A DNA stretch of 64,000 bases from Candidatus Nitrosopumilus sp. (GCA_025699075.1 JAILWG010000006.1:35739-99738), one strand, 5' to 3'; counted from the stretch's first letter, positions 47,262 through 55,063 are shown. A program made the numbers and translations. Notes: generated from the letters alone by a model not told the origin.

Positions 47262-48645
47262 TTACTTCCAAATAGTTAAGAAATTCATCCAATTTGTCTT
47301 TAGTTATTTTTGCTCCGGCTGCTGCGTTATGACCTCCTCCTATACCATCAAATCTTTCAGCACCTGTTCTCATGATTTCACTTAGGTTGATGTCTGATTT
47401 ACATCCAAATGATTTTCTTGATGAAAACTTGATTGTATTCTCCTCTGCCTTTGTTCGCAAAATTACTATTTTTCCTGAATTTTTCGGAGATCCTGCAATT
47501 AGTGATGAAATGGTGCCAGTCATCGTTTCTGGAACTATATCCTCCCCATTTACCATGACACATGTTTCGCTTTCTGAAATTCTCCATCTTTCATTGGATA
47601 AAATATTCATATATTCTCTAATCATTTTTCTATAATCTTTTAGAATGGTTTCTGCTTCTCTTAGGATCTTGTTTCTATCTCCCATGCATACTGCAATTCC
47701 TACTCCAGAACGGTTAATTCTTCCACAAGAGTTTAACATTGTTGCAAATTCTCTTCCATCTCTTAGGAAACTTCTGTTATCCTCTCTTGGAAATGTATAC
47801 GTATATCCAATTAACTCTGTCATAATTTCAGTTGCATTTTTTCCAGACGCAAATTTGGTTATAGCTTCGATAACTAGCCTTTTTTCCTCTTCGTTTAATT
47901 CGGCTGGGACTCTCCACCTTCCCTCTTCTTTAAGACTGATTCCTGAAGAGTTTAGGATTGATAAACATGCATCTCTATTCCAGGTTAAACCTTCGATAAA
48001 TGGTTGTGAGGTAAATGCTAGTGCATCTGCAAGCGGTCTTGTTTCTCTTCCAACTAACAATAAATCTAAATCAATTTCAACCAAACCTTGCTCTTTTGCA
48101 ATATTTGCAATCTCAAAATTTTTGCCAATGAATGACTTTCTTTCTCCTTGATCTTGTCTGTCCCCTAATGCTGAAACAACAGCTATTGCAGATAAATCCA
48201 AATTTCTTTCATCTAATGCAACTGATGCAAGATATGCCATTCCTCCTGCACAAACTTCTACTCCTCCGTCAATTCCATATTTCCATGAATTAATGACGTT
48301 TTGATTATCCATCTCCTCATCTGAAATTTGATGATGATCCAAAACAACCCAATTGTCTCCCAGTGTTTTATTCAATTCATTGGCAAAACCTCCTCCTAGA
48401 TCAGTAACTACATGAAAATCTCTTGAATCTGTTTTGAAAGATTCTAGGACATTCTTGCTAAATTCTTTTGATGTTCTAACGGTACAATTTGCTCCTGCTC
48501 TGATTAGAGCTTTAGTAATGATACTTCCTGATGTTAGACCATCACAATCAATATGGGTAGTAACCGAAATTGATTTTTTTGATTTTATACAATCTGAAAT
48601 TTTATCTTTGAAAAATGAAAGTGATTCGTCAAGTGATTTTGTCAT
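47224..48645 (-). CDS. DHH/DHHA1 phosphoesterase, archaeal RecJ-like nuclease
   Basis: The 473-residue protein has VTTHIDCDGLTSGSII (motif I), VVTDLGGG (motif II), VVLDHHQISDEE (DHH) and, at the C-terminus, the DHHA1 substrate loop FDGIGGGHNAAAGAKI. Archaeal RecJ homologs are single-strand nucleases, some of them part of the CMG replisome. It sits between rps15 and pcc1 with overlapping ends, an operon order seen in many archaea. Confidence 0.92.
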   Translation of the reverse strand: MTKSLDESLSFFKDKISDCIKSKKSISVTTHIDCDGLTSGSIITKALIRAGANCTVRTSKEFSKNVLESFKTDSRDFHVVTDLGGGFANELNKTLGDNWVVLDHHQISDEEMDNQNVINSWKYGIDGGVEVCAGGMAYLASVALDERNLDLSAIAVVSALGDRQDQGERKSFIGKNFEIANIAKEQGLVEIDLDLLLVGRETRPLADALAFTSQPFIEGLTWNRDACLSILNSSGISLKEEGRWRVPAELNEEEKRLVIEAITKFASGKNATEIMTELIGYTYTFPREDNRSFLRDGREFATMLNSCGRINRSGVGIAVCMGDRNKILREAETILKDYRKMIREYMNILSNERWRISESETCVMVNGEDIVPETMTGTISSLIAGSPKNSGKIVILRTKAEENTIKFSSRKSFGCKSDINLSEIMRTGAERFDGIGGGHNAAAGAKITKDKLDEFLNYLEVNVVNVPSSGNSQ

Positions 48646-49094
48646 TACTCTAGTTGAGCAACCACGGATTTATACTTCCATGTTTTTGAAATTCTTCCAA
48701 TTCTTTTGTAATAGACAGATAGTCTGTGAACTTTGGCTTCAATTAATTCCAAAGATCTGACATTTCTATTATCTCCCTTGTTTGCTTTAAGGTGTTTTTG
48801 AAGACCTACTGCTTTTCTAACAATATTCTCAAGATCTTCTGGCATTTCTGCTTTCAAATCATTTTCCTCTAAAATCTGGCCCATACTTTTTTTGGTAATT
48901 GGTTTGATTAAAGGAATGGAATGTTGATCTCTTAATTTAATTCCGATTTGACTAGGTGTCAAACCATCTTTAGAATATTTAACTACTAATTCTTCAATTT
49001 CTGCAGGACTCTGAGTTATCCAAGAAGGTGCACGAAGTGTAGCTGGTCTAATTGAATGTGATTTTCCGTGTCTATGTGTATGCATTCGTCCCAT
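48645..49094 (-). CDS. rps15: 30S ribosomal protein S15 (uS15)
   Basis: The archaeal-type S15 of about 149 residues begins MGRMHTHRHGKSHSIRP, the usual N-terminus; the track start at 49109 adds five unlikely residues. It contains PAEIEELVVKYSKDGLTPSQIGIKLRD and LKANKGDNRNVRSLELIEAKVHRLSVYYKR. The stop overlaps the DHH nuclease start by one base. It is the first gene of the operon running to the UPF0201 gene. Confidence 0.96.
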   Translation of the reverse strand: MGRMHTHRHGKSHSIRPATLRAPSWITQSPAEIEELVVKYSKDGLTPSQIGIKLRDQHSIPLIKPITKKSMGQILEENDLKAEMPEDLENIVRKAVGLQKHLKANKGDNRNVRSLELIEAKVHRLSVYYKRIGRISKTWKYKSVVAQLE

Positions 49095-49132
49095 GATTTG
49101 GCTCATCATAGAACAGAATTAAACGTTACTTA

Positions 49133-49146
49133 TACTGATCTCGTAC
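49133..49146 (+). promoter_or_regulatory. Shared upstream motif TACTGATCTCGTAC, copy 1
   Basis: This 14-nt motif lies 86 bp before the ATG of the 110-residue membrane protein and recurs exactly at 49629 in front of the 89-residue protein. It sits upstream of the TATA box in both cases, as an activator site would. Confidence 0.5.
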
Positions 49147-49177
49147 ATTAGACCTAATTTTGGGGTTCAGAATAAAA

Positions 49178-49187
49178 GTTAAATAAG
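49178..49187 (+). promoter_or_regulatory. TATA box of the 110-residue AMO-region protein
   Basis: GTTAAATAAG is centred about 36 bp before the ATG at 49219. The expected start leaves a leader of about 10 nt containing AGGT. Confidence 0.5.
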
Positions 49188-49218
49188 TCTCTGGCGCCAA
49201 AACGAGCAGGTAAACGGT

Positions 49219-49551
49219 ATGAATACAAAAATACTATTAGCAGCATCCTTACTAGCTGTCTTCACAATCGGAATCTATGCTGAAAATGCAGTAGCATTTG
49301 CACAGTACATGGGTAACGTCGGTAGTGAAGGACAAACCGGATCATACACATTAGAAGAAGCACTTGAGATTCAAGCAAGAAGAATCGCAGCAGCTGAAGC
49401 AAATCCATCTTCTGGTTCAGGAACTCCATATCTTGATGCCAGTGGTGTAGTTGGTGCAGCCGTTATTGCAGGTGCAGTATTCGGTGGTATTGCAGGAGCT
49501 TTCTTCATTAGAGGAAGATCTGGCAAATACGCAGCAATGGGAAGAGGATAA
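49219..49551 (+). CDS. Secreted/membrane small protein, candidate AMO subunit (AmoY or AmoZ)
   Basis: The 110-residue product has a signal peptide (ILLAASLLAVFTIGIYAENAVA), a short helical middle (YTLEEALEIQARRIAAAEAN) and a C-terminal membrane helix (VVGAAVIAGAVFGGIAGAFFI) with a basic end. Codon choice resembles the amo genes, and the promoter shares a 14-nt motif with the next gene. Additional archaeal AMO subunits (AmoY, AmoZ) are known from complex purification, and in marine genomes they lie near amoABCX. Position and topology fit, but which one it is cannot be decided here. Confidence 0.6.
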   Translation: MNTKILLAASLLAVFTIGIYAENAVAFAQYMGNVGSEGQTGSYTLEEALEIQARRIAAAEANPSSGSGTPYLDASGVVGAAVIAGAVFGGIAGAFFIRGRSGKYAAMGRG

Positions 49552-49628
49552 ACAAACCCTCACTTTTCTCTTATTTTATTATCTATCCTTTAGTGGATAC
49601 TAAGAGAATTTTTTTCACCCTTGACTAA

Positions 49629-49642
49629 TACTGATCTCGTAC
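49629..49642 (+). promoter_or_regulatory. Shared upstream motif TACTGATCTCGTAC, copy 2
   Basis: Identical to the motif at 49133-49146; here it starts 65 bp before the ATG at 49694 and about 20 bp upstream of the TATA box. Confidence 0.5.
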
Positions 49643-49661
49643 TTTTTGATAATAAAAGAAA

Positions 49662-49671
49662 TGTATATATC
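49662..49671 (+). promoter_or_regulatory. TATA box of the 89-residue AMO-region protein
   Basis: TGTATATATC is centred about 27 bp before the ATG at 49694, predicting a leaderless mRNA. Confidence 0.6.
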
Positions 49672-49693
49672 GCACAAATAGAGCCAAAATATT

Positions 49694-49963
49694 ATGATTC
49701 CTATCGTAGGTACTTTCCTAAGCATCCTGTCTTCAATTACAGGACAACTAGGACCAAACTATGATCCATTATTTTACGATGTAATGATTTACATCTTCGG
49801 AACCATTATGTTCACAATATTCCTTCTTGGAATTATCTCATTCTGGTTACGTGTACACGGATGGGCTTACAAAGACAACCGTGAAAGATGGGTTGATGAA
49901 TTAGACAGACACTTTGAAAGAGAAGGTATCGGTCTCATTCCAGACAACGGTAAATACTGGTAA
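49694..49963 (+). CDS. Small membrane protein, candidate AMO subunit (AmoY or AmoZ)
   Basis: The 89-residue protein has one long membrane helix region (VMIYIFGTIMFTIFLLGIISFWL) and a charged C-terminal tail (ERWVDELDRHFEREGIGLI). An N-terminal hydrophobic segment (IVGTFLSILSSITGQLG) may be a signal or a second helix. Optimal-looking codons, a strong TATA box and its position two genes from amoB suggest a highly expressed membrane component. It is the second candidate for the recently recognised archaeal AMO subunits. The identity is inferred from context. Confidence 0.6.
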   Translation: MIPIVGTFLSILSSITGQLGPNYDPLFYDVMIYIFGTIMFTIFLLGIISFWLRVHGWAYKDNRERWVDELDRHFEREGIGLIPDNGKYW

Positions 49964-50073
49964 AATTACCAACTTTCATCTTTTCATTATTTTTAATATC
50001 TCTTAGTGAAAACTATGGTTTTTTACAAAGTCTACAATACTGATTTTTCAGTTATTCTTGGTATTACTATGTA

Positions 50074-50598
50074 CTATTTTTCTAGTTCTGGTAAGAAGTC
50101 TTTGTCTTTGGATGAGTCATAATCCTTTGAAGTAAACACTGCTTTGTAATGATATTTGTCCTGTAATGGTGTTTTTAGACCCATATCTGATAACCTGTCA
50201 TTTACATAAATTTCTGTTTTTGATTCTTCCATATCTCTAATCTTGAACTTGGAAATGTATAAGAAATGACCTATTTCGAAATTGGGGTCTTCTGTCCATT
50301 CAGCATATACTGTACCATCATTAGATAGTGTGTAAATTGCTCTCTGACAATCTTCTGTTATTCCAATATTTGGTTGGACTTCAGCTTTTTGACCGTCCAT
50401 GATCATTTCAAATGTAAATGAAATTTTCCAATTTGTATCAACATTATCAATACAAGCATTATGTGGTTGCTGACCTATCATTGGGTTTACTACCAAACTA
50501 GTAAGTAATACTGCTATGGCGCCTATGATGGCACTTAAAATAAGAAACTTTATTGTCTTGCTTCTTTTGTAAGGATCGCCCATTCCAGGATATTTCAA
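50074..50598 (-). CDS. Membrane-anchored extracytoplasmic protein downstream of amoB
   Basis: The family is not recognised. A helix (IKFLILSAIIGAIAVLLTSLVV) anchors about 135 outward-facing residues with two cysteines (NACIDN and EDCQRAIYTL) that could form a disulfide. The start may be the second Met (MGDPYKRS, 50583). It follows the 50637 gene by 38 bp, which follows amoB by 28 bp, all on the minus strand, so the three may be cotranscribed. No cofactor motif is seen. Confidence 0.7.
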   Translation of the reverse strand: MKYPGMGDPYKRSKTIKFLILSAIIGAIAVLLTSLVVNPMIGQQPHNACIDNVDTNWKISFTFEMIMDGQKAEVQPNIGITEDCQRAIYTLSNDGTVYAEWTEDPNFEIGHFLYISKFKIRDMEESKTEIYVNDRLSDMGLKTPLQDKYHYKAVFTSKDYDSSKDKDFLPELEK

Positions 50599-50636
50599 CG
50601 TGATGACTTTGACCAGATTCCTTAAAGTCCTTTCTC

Positions 50637-51020
50637 TTATTCATACATAATTTCAATTGTATCACATTGATCCTGATGATCTGCAAGAAAGTATGTTATT
50701 TCATCTGAATCAATTTCTAACCATTCAGATTCTCCTTTGTATGGAAGGTAATCTTCGATAAACAAATTCCCTTCTCCTAATACTCTGACAACAATTTTTT
50801 CATTTTTTGGTTTTATCTCAAAAGGTAATTTTAGAACTTTTCCTCTTCTTTGATTTTGTATGTTTACTTTGTATTTGTCAGAACGAAATTCTGTTTCTCC
50901 AAAAAAATAACTTTGAAAAATATCTAATTTTGTAATTTTGAAACTTAGCATGTTCTCATTATTGTTTTCTAGAAGATAAAACTTGGTTTGTTGACTTACG
51001 TTATTCGTAAGATGTATCAA
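50637..51020 (-). CDS. Small soluble conserved hypothetical protein downstream of amoB
   Basis: The family is not recognised. The product has up to 127 residues; the second Met (MLSFKITKLDIFQ, 50951) is a possible start giving 104. It is beta-rich without signal peptide or membrane helix, and ends DHQDQCDTIEIMYE. Only 28 bp separate it from amoB on the same strand. The context suggests a connection with AMO expression or assembly, which is inference. Confidence 0.65.
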   Translation of the reverse strand: MIHLTNNVSQQTKFYLLENNNENMLSFKITKLDIFQSYFFGETEFRSDKYKVNIQNQRRGKVLKLPFEIKPKNEKIVVRVLGEGNLFIEDYLPYKGESEWLEIDSDEITYFLADHQDQCDTIEIMYE

Positions 51021-51048
51021 TAAAATGAAAAGGAAAAGGTTGGGTTGT

Positions 51049-51618
51049 TTAGATTACTTGCCAGGGTCGTGTTGCAAAGGTAATGACATAACCGACACCG
51101 ATCATAATTGATTGATATGCGATGTTAGTGTATGGTATTTCTTTGAGTATTGGATCTCCTTCAACTACTACTGTTTGACCTGGACCAAGTCCTGGACCAA
51201 CTTGTGCAATGTTGAGTTGGGTGTGTACGTGGTATACACCTGCTTCAAGTGCTTTTGCAGACAATGAGTATTCGACGACAGCGTTACCTGGAATGTCAAA
51301 GACGTTTCCTGGTGGATCTCTTGCCAACATCTCCCATCTGTTACCTGCGTTGGTTGACTCTGTGAAAATGGATAGCCATCCTCTTAGGTCTCTTTCTACT
51401 AAACTAACTAAAGTTCCTTGAAGTGTCAAGGTTTCGCCAGTTTGTAGGGATTGTCTGTTGAAGGTTTCATCCTCAATTCTGATGAAACGACTCTGGAGTT
51501 GTGCTTGGACACCGTGTGCATCTGCAGTTGGAAGTACGGATTCAACCCAGTTGAAACCTAAGGTTCCTAGTGCAAGTACTACAGCAAGTCCAAATACGAA
51601 AATTCTTTTTTCGACCAT
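51049..51618 (-). CDS. amoB: AmoB, archaeal ammonia monooxygenase subunit B
   Basis: The 189-residue product has signal anchor VEKRIFVFGLAVVLALGTLGF and then ADAHGVQAQLQSRFIRIEDETF; the His after the cleavage site is a copper ligand in the related methane monooxygenase. VYHVHTQLNIAQVGPG provides further histidines. A C-terminal membrane helix follows. Archaeal AmoB is shorter than bacterial because the second cupredoxin domain is missing. The track start at 51648 adds ten residues; the ATG at 51618 gives the usual N-terminus. amoC diverges from it. Confidence 0.97.
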   Translation of the reverse strand: MVEKRIFVFGLAVVLALGTLGFNWVESVLPTADAHGVQAQLQSRFIRIEDETFNRQSLQTGETLTLQGTLVSLVERDLRGWLSIFTESTNAGNRWEMLARDPPGNVFDIPGNAVVEYSLSAKALEAGVYHVHTQLNIAQVGPGLGPGQTVVVEGDPILKEIPYTNIAYQSIMIGVGYVITFATRPWQVI

Positions 51619-51650
51619 AGTTATCCCTAAAATGAGGAGATGAAACACGT

Positions 51651-51660
51651 CGTTATATGT
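51651..51660 (-). promoter_or_regulatory. TATA box of amoB
   Basis: Read on the minus strand, ACATATAACG is centred about 37 bp before the amoB ATG, leaving a leader of roughly 10 nt. Confidence 0.5.
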
Positions 51661-51839
51661 TTTACCTTAACAACGAGGATCGATACTTTGCCACCGTTAA
51701 TCATTGATGTATAACATTGAAATCAGTAAAATAACAATCAAATTTAAATTATTTTAAACATGATAATATGTAATATTTTTAAATAATTTTTAATTTATTA
51801 TAAAAAATTAGGTAAAATATCTCTGATTTAGAACTCTTA

Positions 51840-51848
51840 CTTTATATT
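51840..51848 (+). promoter_or_regulatory. TATA box of amoC
   Basis: CTTTATATT is centred about 27 bp before the ATG at 51871 but only 15 bp before the upstream ATG at 51859. This supports 51871 as the translation start of a leaderless message. The 150 bp before it are extremely AT-rich. Confidence 0.6.
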
Positions 51849-51870
51849 CCGAATTCACATGATGGTGTAC

Positions 51871-52434
51871 ATGGCACAGATGCCCGCATTAATCCCAAAA
51901 GAAGTTGAGATCCAGAGACTAAAGAAAGTCTGGCTCATCGTTATTGCTATGGGTTCTACTGCAGCATCAGTCGAAGTTGATAACTTCGTTGATGGTTCTT
52001 TGCATCAAACCTCTATCAGAGATAGTGCATTTACACCAGCACACTGGTGGCTATACTCCCACTTCATCACATTACCACTTGGATGGGGAGCAGCAGCAAT
52101 CTATGATAGAAAAATTCCAGTTCTTAGAGGCCCAAATAATTCAATGAACACTGGATTGAAGATGACCATTCTTGGTTACCTTGCAACCATGTTTACAATT
52201 GGTGTCAATGAGATGTGGCATTTCTGGTTTGTAGAAGAAATCTTTGCAGTTCCAAATCACTGGATGTTTAACATGGGAGTCGTAGTGGCTTTCATGGGTG
52301 CACTTGCATACGTAGTTAGAGTATATGCTCGACTCGTAGAACTTGGTGCAGAAACTCCAGGAGAGAATCCATACGTTGCAGAGATGTACAAGATGGCCTT
52401 AGAAGGCAAATTGTACAGCAGAGCAATTCCTTAG
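51871..52434 (+). CDS. amoC: AmoC, archaeal ammonia monooxygenase subunit C
   Basis: The protein (187 residues from MAQMPALIPKEV) has several membrane helices and the copper-site region VDNFVDGSLHQTSIRDSAFTPAHWW, with the Asp and His residues that bind the presumed catalytic copper in related enzymes, plus GVNEMWHFWFVEE. It is nearly invariant in marine ammonia oxidizers. The track ORF begins four codons earlier (51859); the TATA position favours 51871. A hairpin plus T-run follows the stop, so amoX is probably on a separate transcript. Confidence 0.97.
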   Translation: MAQMPALIPKEVEIQRLKKVWLIVIAMGSTAASVEVDNFVDGSLHQTSIRDSAFTPAHWWLYSHFITLPLGWGAAAIYDRKIPVLRGPNNSMNTGLKMTILGYLATMFTIGVNEMWHFWFVEEIFAVPNHWMFNMGVVVAFMGALAYVVRVYARLVELGAETPGENPYVAEMYKMALEGKLYSRAIP

Positions 52435-52439
52435 AAAAA

Positions 52440-52466
52440 GTGCTTTAGCACATTTTTTTCTTTTAT
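52440..52466 (+). terminator. Hairpin plus T-run terminator after amoC
   Basis: GTGCTTTAGCAC folds into a 5-bp stem with a TT loop and is followed by ATTTTTTTCTTTTATT. It lies 5 nt after the amoC stop. Confidence 0.6.
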
Positions 52467-52515
52467 TATTTTTAAAATGACGTAGATCGTACAAGCCATA
52501 TCCGTTTAAGAAAGA

Positions 52516-52523
52516 CTTAAAAG
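52516..52523 (+). promoter_or_regulatory. TATA box of amoX
   Basis: CTTAAAAG is centred about 28 bp before the ATG at 52548, predicting a leaderless mRNA. GTAGATCGTAC, about 30 bp further upstream, partly resembles the TACTGATCTCGTAC motif. Confidence 0.45.
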
Positions 52524-52547
52524 AATCTGAATTAGAATAATTCCAGA

Positions 52548-52910
52548 ATGACTCTTCCAAAAGGATTCGGTTCTGGCAGTGCTGGTGGTTCATCAAGCGC
52601 TGATGTAGAACGAATGATTGGAAAACGCGTTGAAAACATGACTGGTATGATCACAGTATCATTCTGGGCAGCAATATTGGCAACTTTTGGTGGTACTGCA
52701 GCAGGATATTTCTATTATCCATGGGCATATCCAACAGCAAGTGGTCACTTTGCATTCATCGTATTGACAATCATCATCACAATAGGTTACATCTTCTGTG
52801 TTAAAGTCATGGAAGAAGGTTCCAACAAAAACAGTAACGGTATACTTGCCGCTAGTGTTGCTGGTGCAACTGCATTTTGCTTGTTTGTATCACTATTCGT
52901 TGGTTGGTAA
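52548..52910 (+). CDS. amoX: AmoX, archaeal AMO-associated membrane subunit
   Basis: The 120-residue protein has a short soluble N-terminus (PKGFGSGSAGGSSSADVERMIGK) and three membrane helices (ITVSFWAAILATFGGTAAGY, FAFIVLTIIITIGYIFCV, GILAASVAGATAFCLFVSLF). It lies between amoC and amoA in the order known from marine ammonia-oxidizing archaea and is a constituent of the archaeal enzyme. It contains no known metal motif, so its role is likely structural. Confidence 0.93.
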   Translation: MTLPKGFGSGSAGGSSSADVERMIGKRVENMTGMITVSFWAAILATFGGTAAGYFYYPWAYPTASGHFAFIVLTIIITIGYIFCVKVMEEGSNKNSNGILAASVAGATAFCLFVSLFVGW

Positions 52911-53027
52911 TCGAAAGAAAACCCCTTAGACACTTCTTTTTCATTTTAATTTTAAATAATTTTATTCTGACGTGTTTTTTTGATATTCTACCAAGTCCAA
53001 AATAACGATCTTCATCACACTCTAAAA

Positions 53028-53037
53028 TTTTATATAC
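53028..53037 (+). promoter_or_regulatory. TATA box of amoA
   Basis: TTTATATACT is centred about 27 bp before the amoA ATG, predicting a leaderless mRNA. Confidence 0.65.
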
Positions 53038-53058
53038 TGACCGTTTCTTCACCATCAT

Positions 53059-53709
53059 ATGGTCTGGTTAAGACGATGTACACACTACTTATTCATAGTA
53101 GTAGTTGCAGTTAACTCAACACTGTTAACAATTAATGCAGGAGACTACATCTTCTACACTGACTGGGCTTGGACTTCGTACACGGTATTCTCAATATCGC
53201 AAACGTTGATGCTTATTGTAGGTGCAACATATTACCTAACATTTACAGGCGTTCCAGGCACAGCAACGTACTACGCTCTAATTATGACAGTATACACATG
53301 GATAGCCAAAGCCGCATGGTTTTCACTCGGTTATCCATATGACTTCATTGTAGTTCCAGTTTGGTTACCATCAGCAATGCTGTTGGACTTAGTATACTGG
53401 GCAACAAAGAAGAACAAGCACTCCTTGATACTGTTTGGCGGCGTACTAGTAGGAATGTCATTACCATTGTTCAACATGGTGAACCTGATAACAGTAGCAG
53501 ACCCACTAGAGACGGCATTCAAATATCCAAGACCAACATTGCCACCATATATGACACCAATCGAACCGCAAGTAGGTAAGTTCTATAACAGCCCAGTTGC
53601 TCTCGGTGCAGGTGCAGGTGCAGTATTGGCATGTACATTTGCAGCCTTAGGTTGTAAATTGAACACTTGGACATACAGATGGATGGCCGCCTGGTCAAAG
53701 TGGGACTAA
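53059..53709 (+). CDS. amoA: AmoA, archaeal ammonia monooxygenase subunit A
   Basis: The 216-residue multi-pass membrane protein is the archaeal amoA marker gene: MVWLRRCTHYLFIVVVAVNS at the N-terminus, DYIFYTDWAWTSYTVFSISQ and TFTGVPGTATYYALIMTVYTW in the body, and NTWTYRWMAAWSKWD at the end. Together with AmoB and AmoC it oxidizes ammonia to hydroxylamine at the outer face of the membrane. The gene has its own leaderless promoter. The 203 bp after it hold T-rich termination-like sequence and no gene. Confidence 0.98.
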   Translation: MVWLRRCTHYLFIVVVAVNSTLLTINAGDYIFYTDWAWTSYTVFSISQTLMLIVGATYYLTFTGVPGTATYYALIMTVYTWIAKAAWFSLGYPYDFIVVPVWLPSAMLLDLVYWATKKNKHSLILFGGVLVGMSLPLFNMVNLITVADPLETAFKYPRPTLPPYMTPIEPQVGKFYNSPVALGAGAGAVLACTFAALGCKLNTWTYRWMAAWSKWD

Positions 53710-53912
53710 AACTCCAACCTTTTCCTTTTCATTTTATTATCTTCTCTTAGAGTATTCTCTACACTTTAGGATCTAGATTTTCATTTTTTACAAAAAAATT
53801 TACACATGATTAGGAACAATCATAGGGAAATTAAGTCCGATAATAGATATTATTTTGATAAATTTGACAATTCAAAAAATCAAAAAGTTAGGAAAATCTT
53901 TTTTGAATTTTT

Positions 53913-54773
53913 CTAATAATTTTTAATCAATAATTCAAAGTGTCCAGTTCGTTTTTTAGAATTTGAATTGATTGAGCGATTAGCTTGAATTTTATTTATT
54001 TTCCAGGGTTTGTCTGAGAAAATCTTTGCAACTTCTTCTGAATCAGAATTTGACAATAAAACTTTGCATCCTTTAGAATCCAATTTTAAACAAAGCTCAG
54101 ATAATCTATGAAGATCATCATATGTGAAACTCTTATTTGTATAACTTGTAAAGTTGGCAGTATCACTAACTGGTTGGTATGGAGGATCAAAGTAAACTAG
54201 ATCTCCTTTTTTAGCATCTCGTAGAACTGATTCAAAATCCCTGCATTTTATTGCAACTTTGCTGGAGTGTAAAATGGCACTAACTGAGCGTAAATTATCC
54301 TCATTTACAATATTGGGATTTGTGTATCTGCCTAGAGGGACATTGAATTTTCCTTTGCTGTTTACTCTATACAATCCATTAAAGCAGGTTCTATTCAGAA
54401 ATAACAATCTTGATGTTTTTTCAATCTCACTTCTTGGATTGGATTCCCTGACTGAGTAATAGTATGTCTTTGAATCTTTTTGATAGTTTTTTTCGTGATT
54501 TCTCAGTGATGAGATTAACTCATCAATTCTGTCTCTAATTGTAATATATGTCAAAACAAGATCAGAGTTCAAATCCGAGATACTGCATTTTTGAGCATTT
54601 CTCTCAGTAAGCATATGGAACAGTAATGCCCCTCCTCCTAGAAATGGCTCATAATAGGTCCCAAAGGATTTTGGGAGATTCTCATTTAGAATGGGAATTA
54701 GTTGACGTTTTCCACCTGCCCACTTTACGAATGGTTTTGGGGCAGTTGCAATCTGTCGATAAAGTTGCTTCAA
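53913..54773 (-). CDS. Dam-type (D12 class) DNA N6-adenine methyltransferase
   Basis: The 286-residue protein has the SAM motif PFVKWAGGKRQLIPIL and FLGGGALLF, and catalytic DLVYFDPPYQP. The conserved SRLLFLNRTCFNGLYRVNSKGKFNVPLGRY is typical of the Dam/DpnM family, which often methylates GATC, though specificity cannot be read here. No endonuclease lies beside it, so it is an orphan methylase that may be of phage or plasmid origin. It sits between amoA and tRNA-Thr. Confidence 0.92.
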   Translation of the reverse strand: MKQLYRQIATAPKPFVKWAGGKRQLIPILNENLPKSFGTYYEPFLGGGALLFHMLTERNAQKCSISDLNSDLVLTYITIRDRIDELISSLRNHEKNYQKDSKTYYYSVRESNPRSEIEKTSRLLFLNRTCFNGLYRVNSKGKFNVPLGRYTNPNIVNEDNLRSVSAILHSSKVAIKCRDFESVLRDAKKGDLVYFDPPYQPVSDTANFTSYTNKSFTYDDLHRLSELCLKLDSKGCKVLLSNSDSEEVAKIFSDKPWKINKIQANRSINSNSKKRTGHFELLIKNY

Positions 54774-54898
54774 TGATTGCTATTACAAAAATCATTAACT
54801 GTGCTTTAGATAAAATTATTTGATCTGGAACTAACTTTTTCCTAGTCTCACAATAGCTTAAATACAAATTTCGTAAAATGGTGATTTAGAAAATAGAA

Positions 54899-54972
54899 AG
54901 CTTCGAACGGGATCTGAACCCGTGACCTTTACATTACCAATGTAACGCTCTACCAGACTGAGCTACCGAAGC
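54899..54972 (-). tRNA. tRNA-Thr (anticodon GGU)
   Basis: On the minus strand GCTTCGGTAGCTCAGTCTGG begins the gene; the anticodon loop TTGGTAA is in stem TTACA/TGTAA, the T arm is CGGGTTCAGATCCCG, and the acceptor closes with TCGAAGC. It is 74 nt including discriminator U, with no intron. Confidence 0.93.
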
Positions 54973-55063
54973 ACAAATTCACCCTGTAGAAAATCCTTAT
55001 AATTCTTCATTCTGGGTGGATTTACTCTAAACTGTTAAATTTCACTCAGATTTTTATCCTTTT

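Noticed and set aside
47645-48151. 168-residue plus-strand ORF opposite the DHH nuclease gene
   Set aside because: It is fully antisense to conserved DHH motifs with no recognisable domain, so it is a shadow ORF.
51661-51840. Origin-like AT-rich region between amoB and amoC
   Set aside because: It has AT-rich tracts but no repeated ORB-like elements or nearby cdc6 gene; it is better explained as a divergent promoter region.
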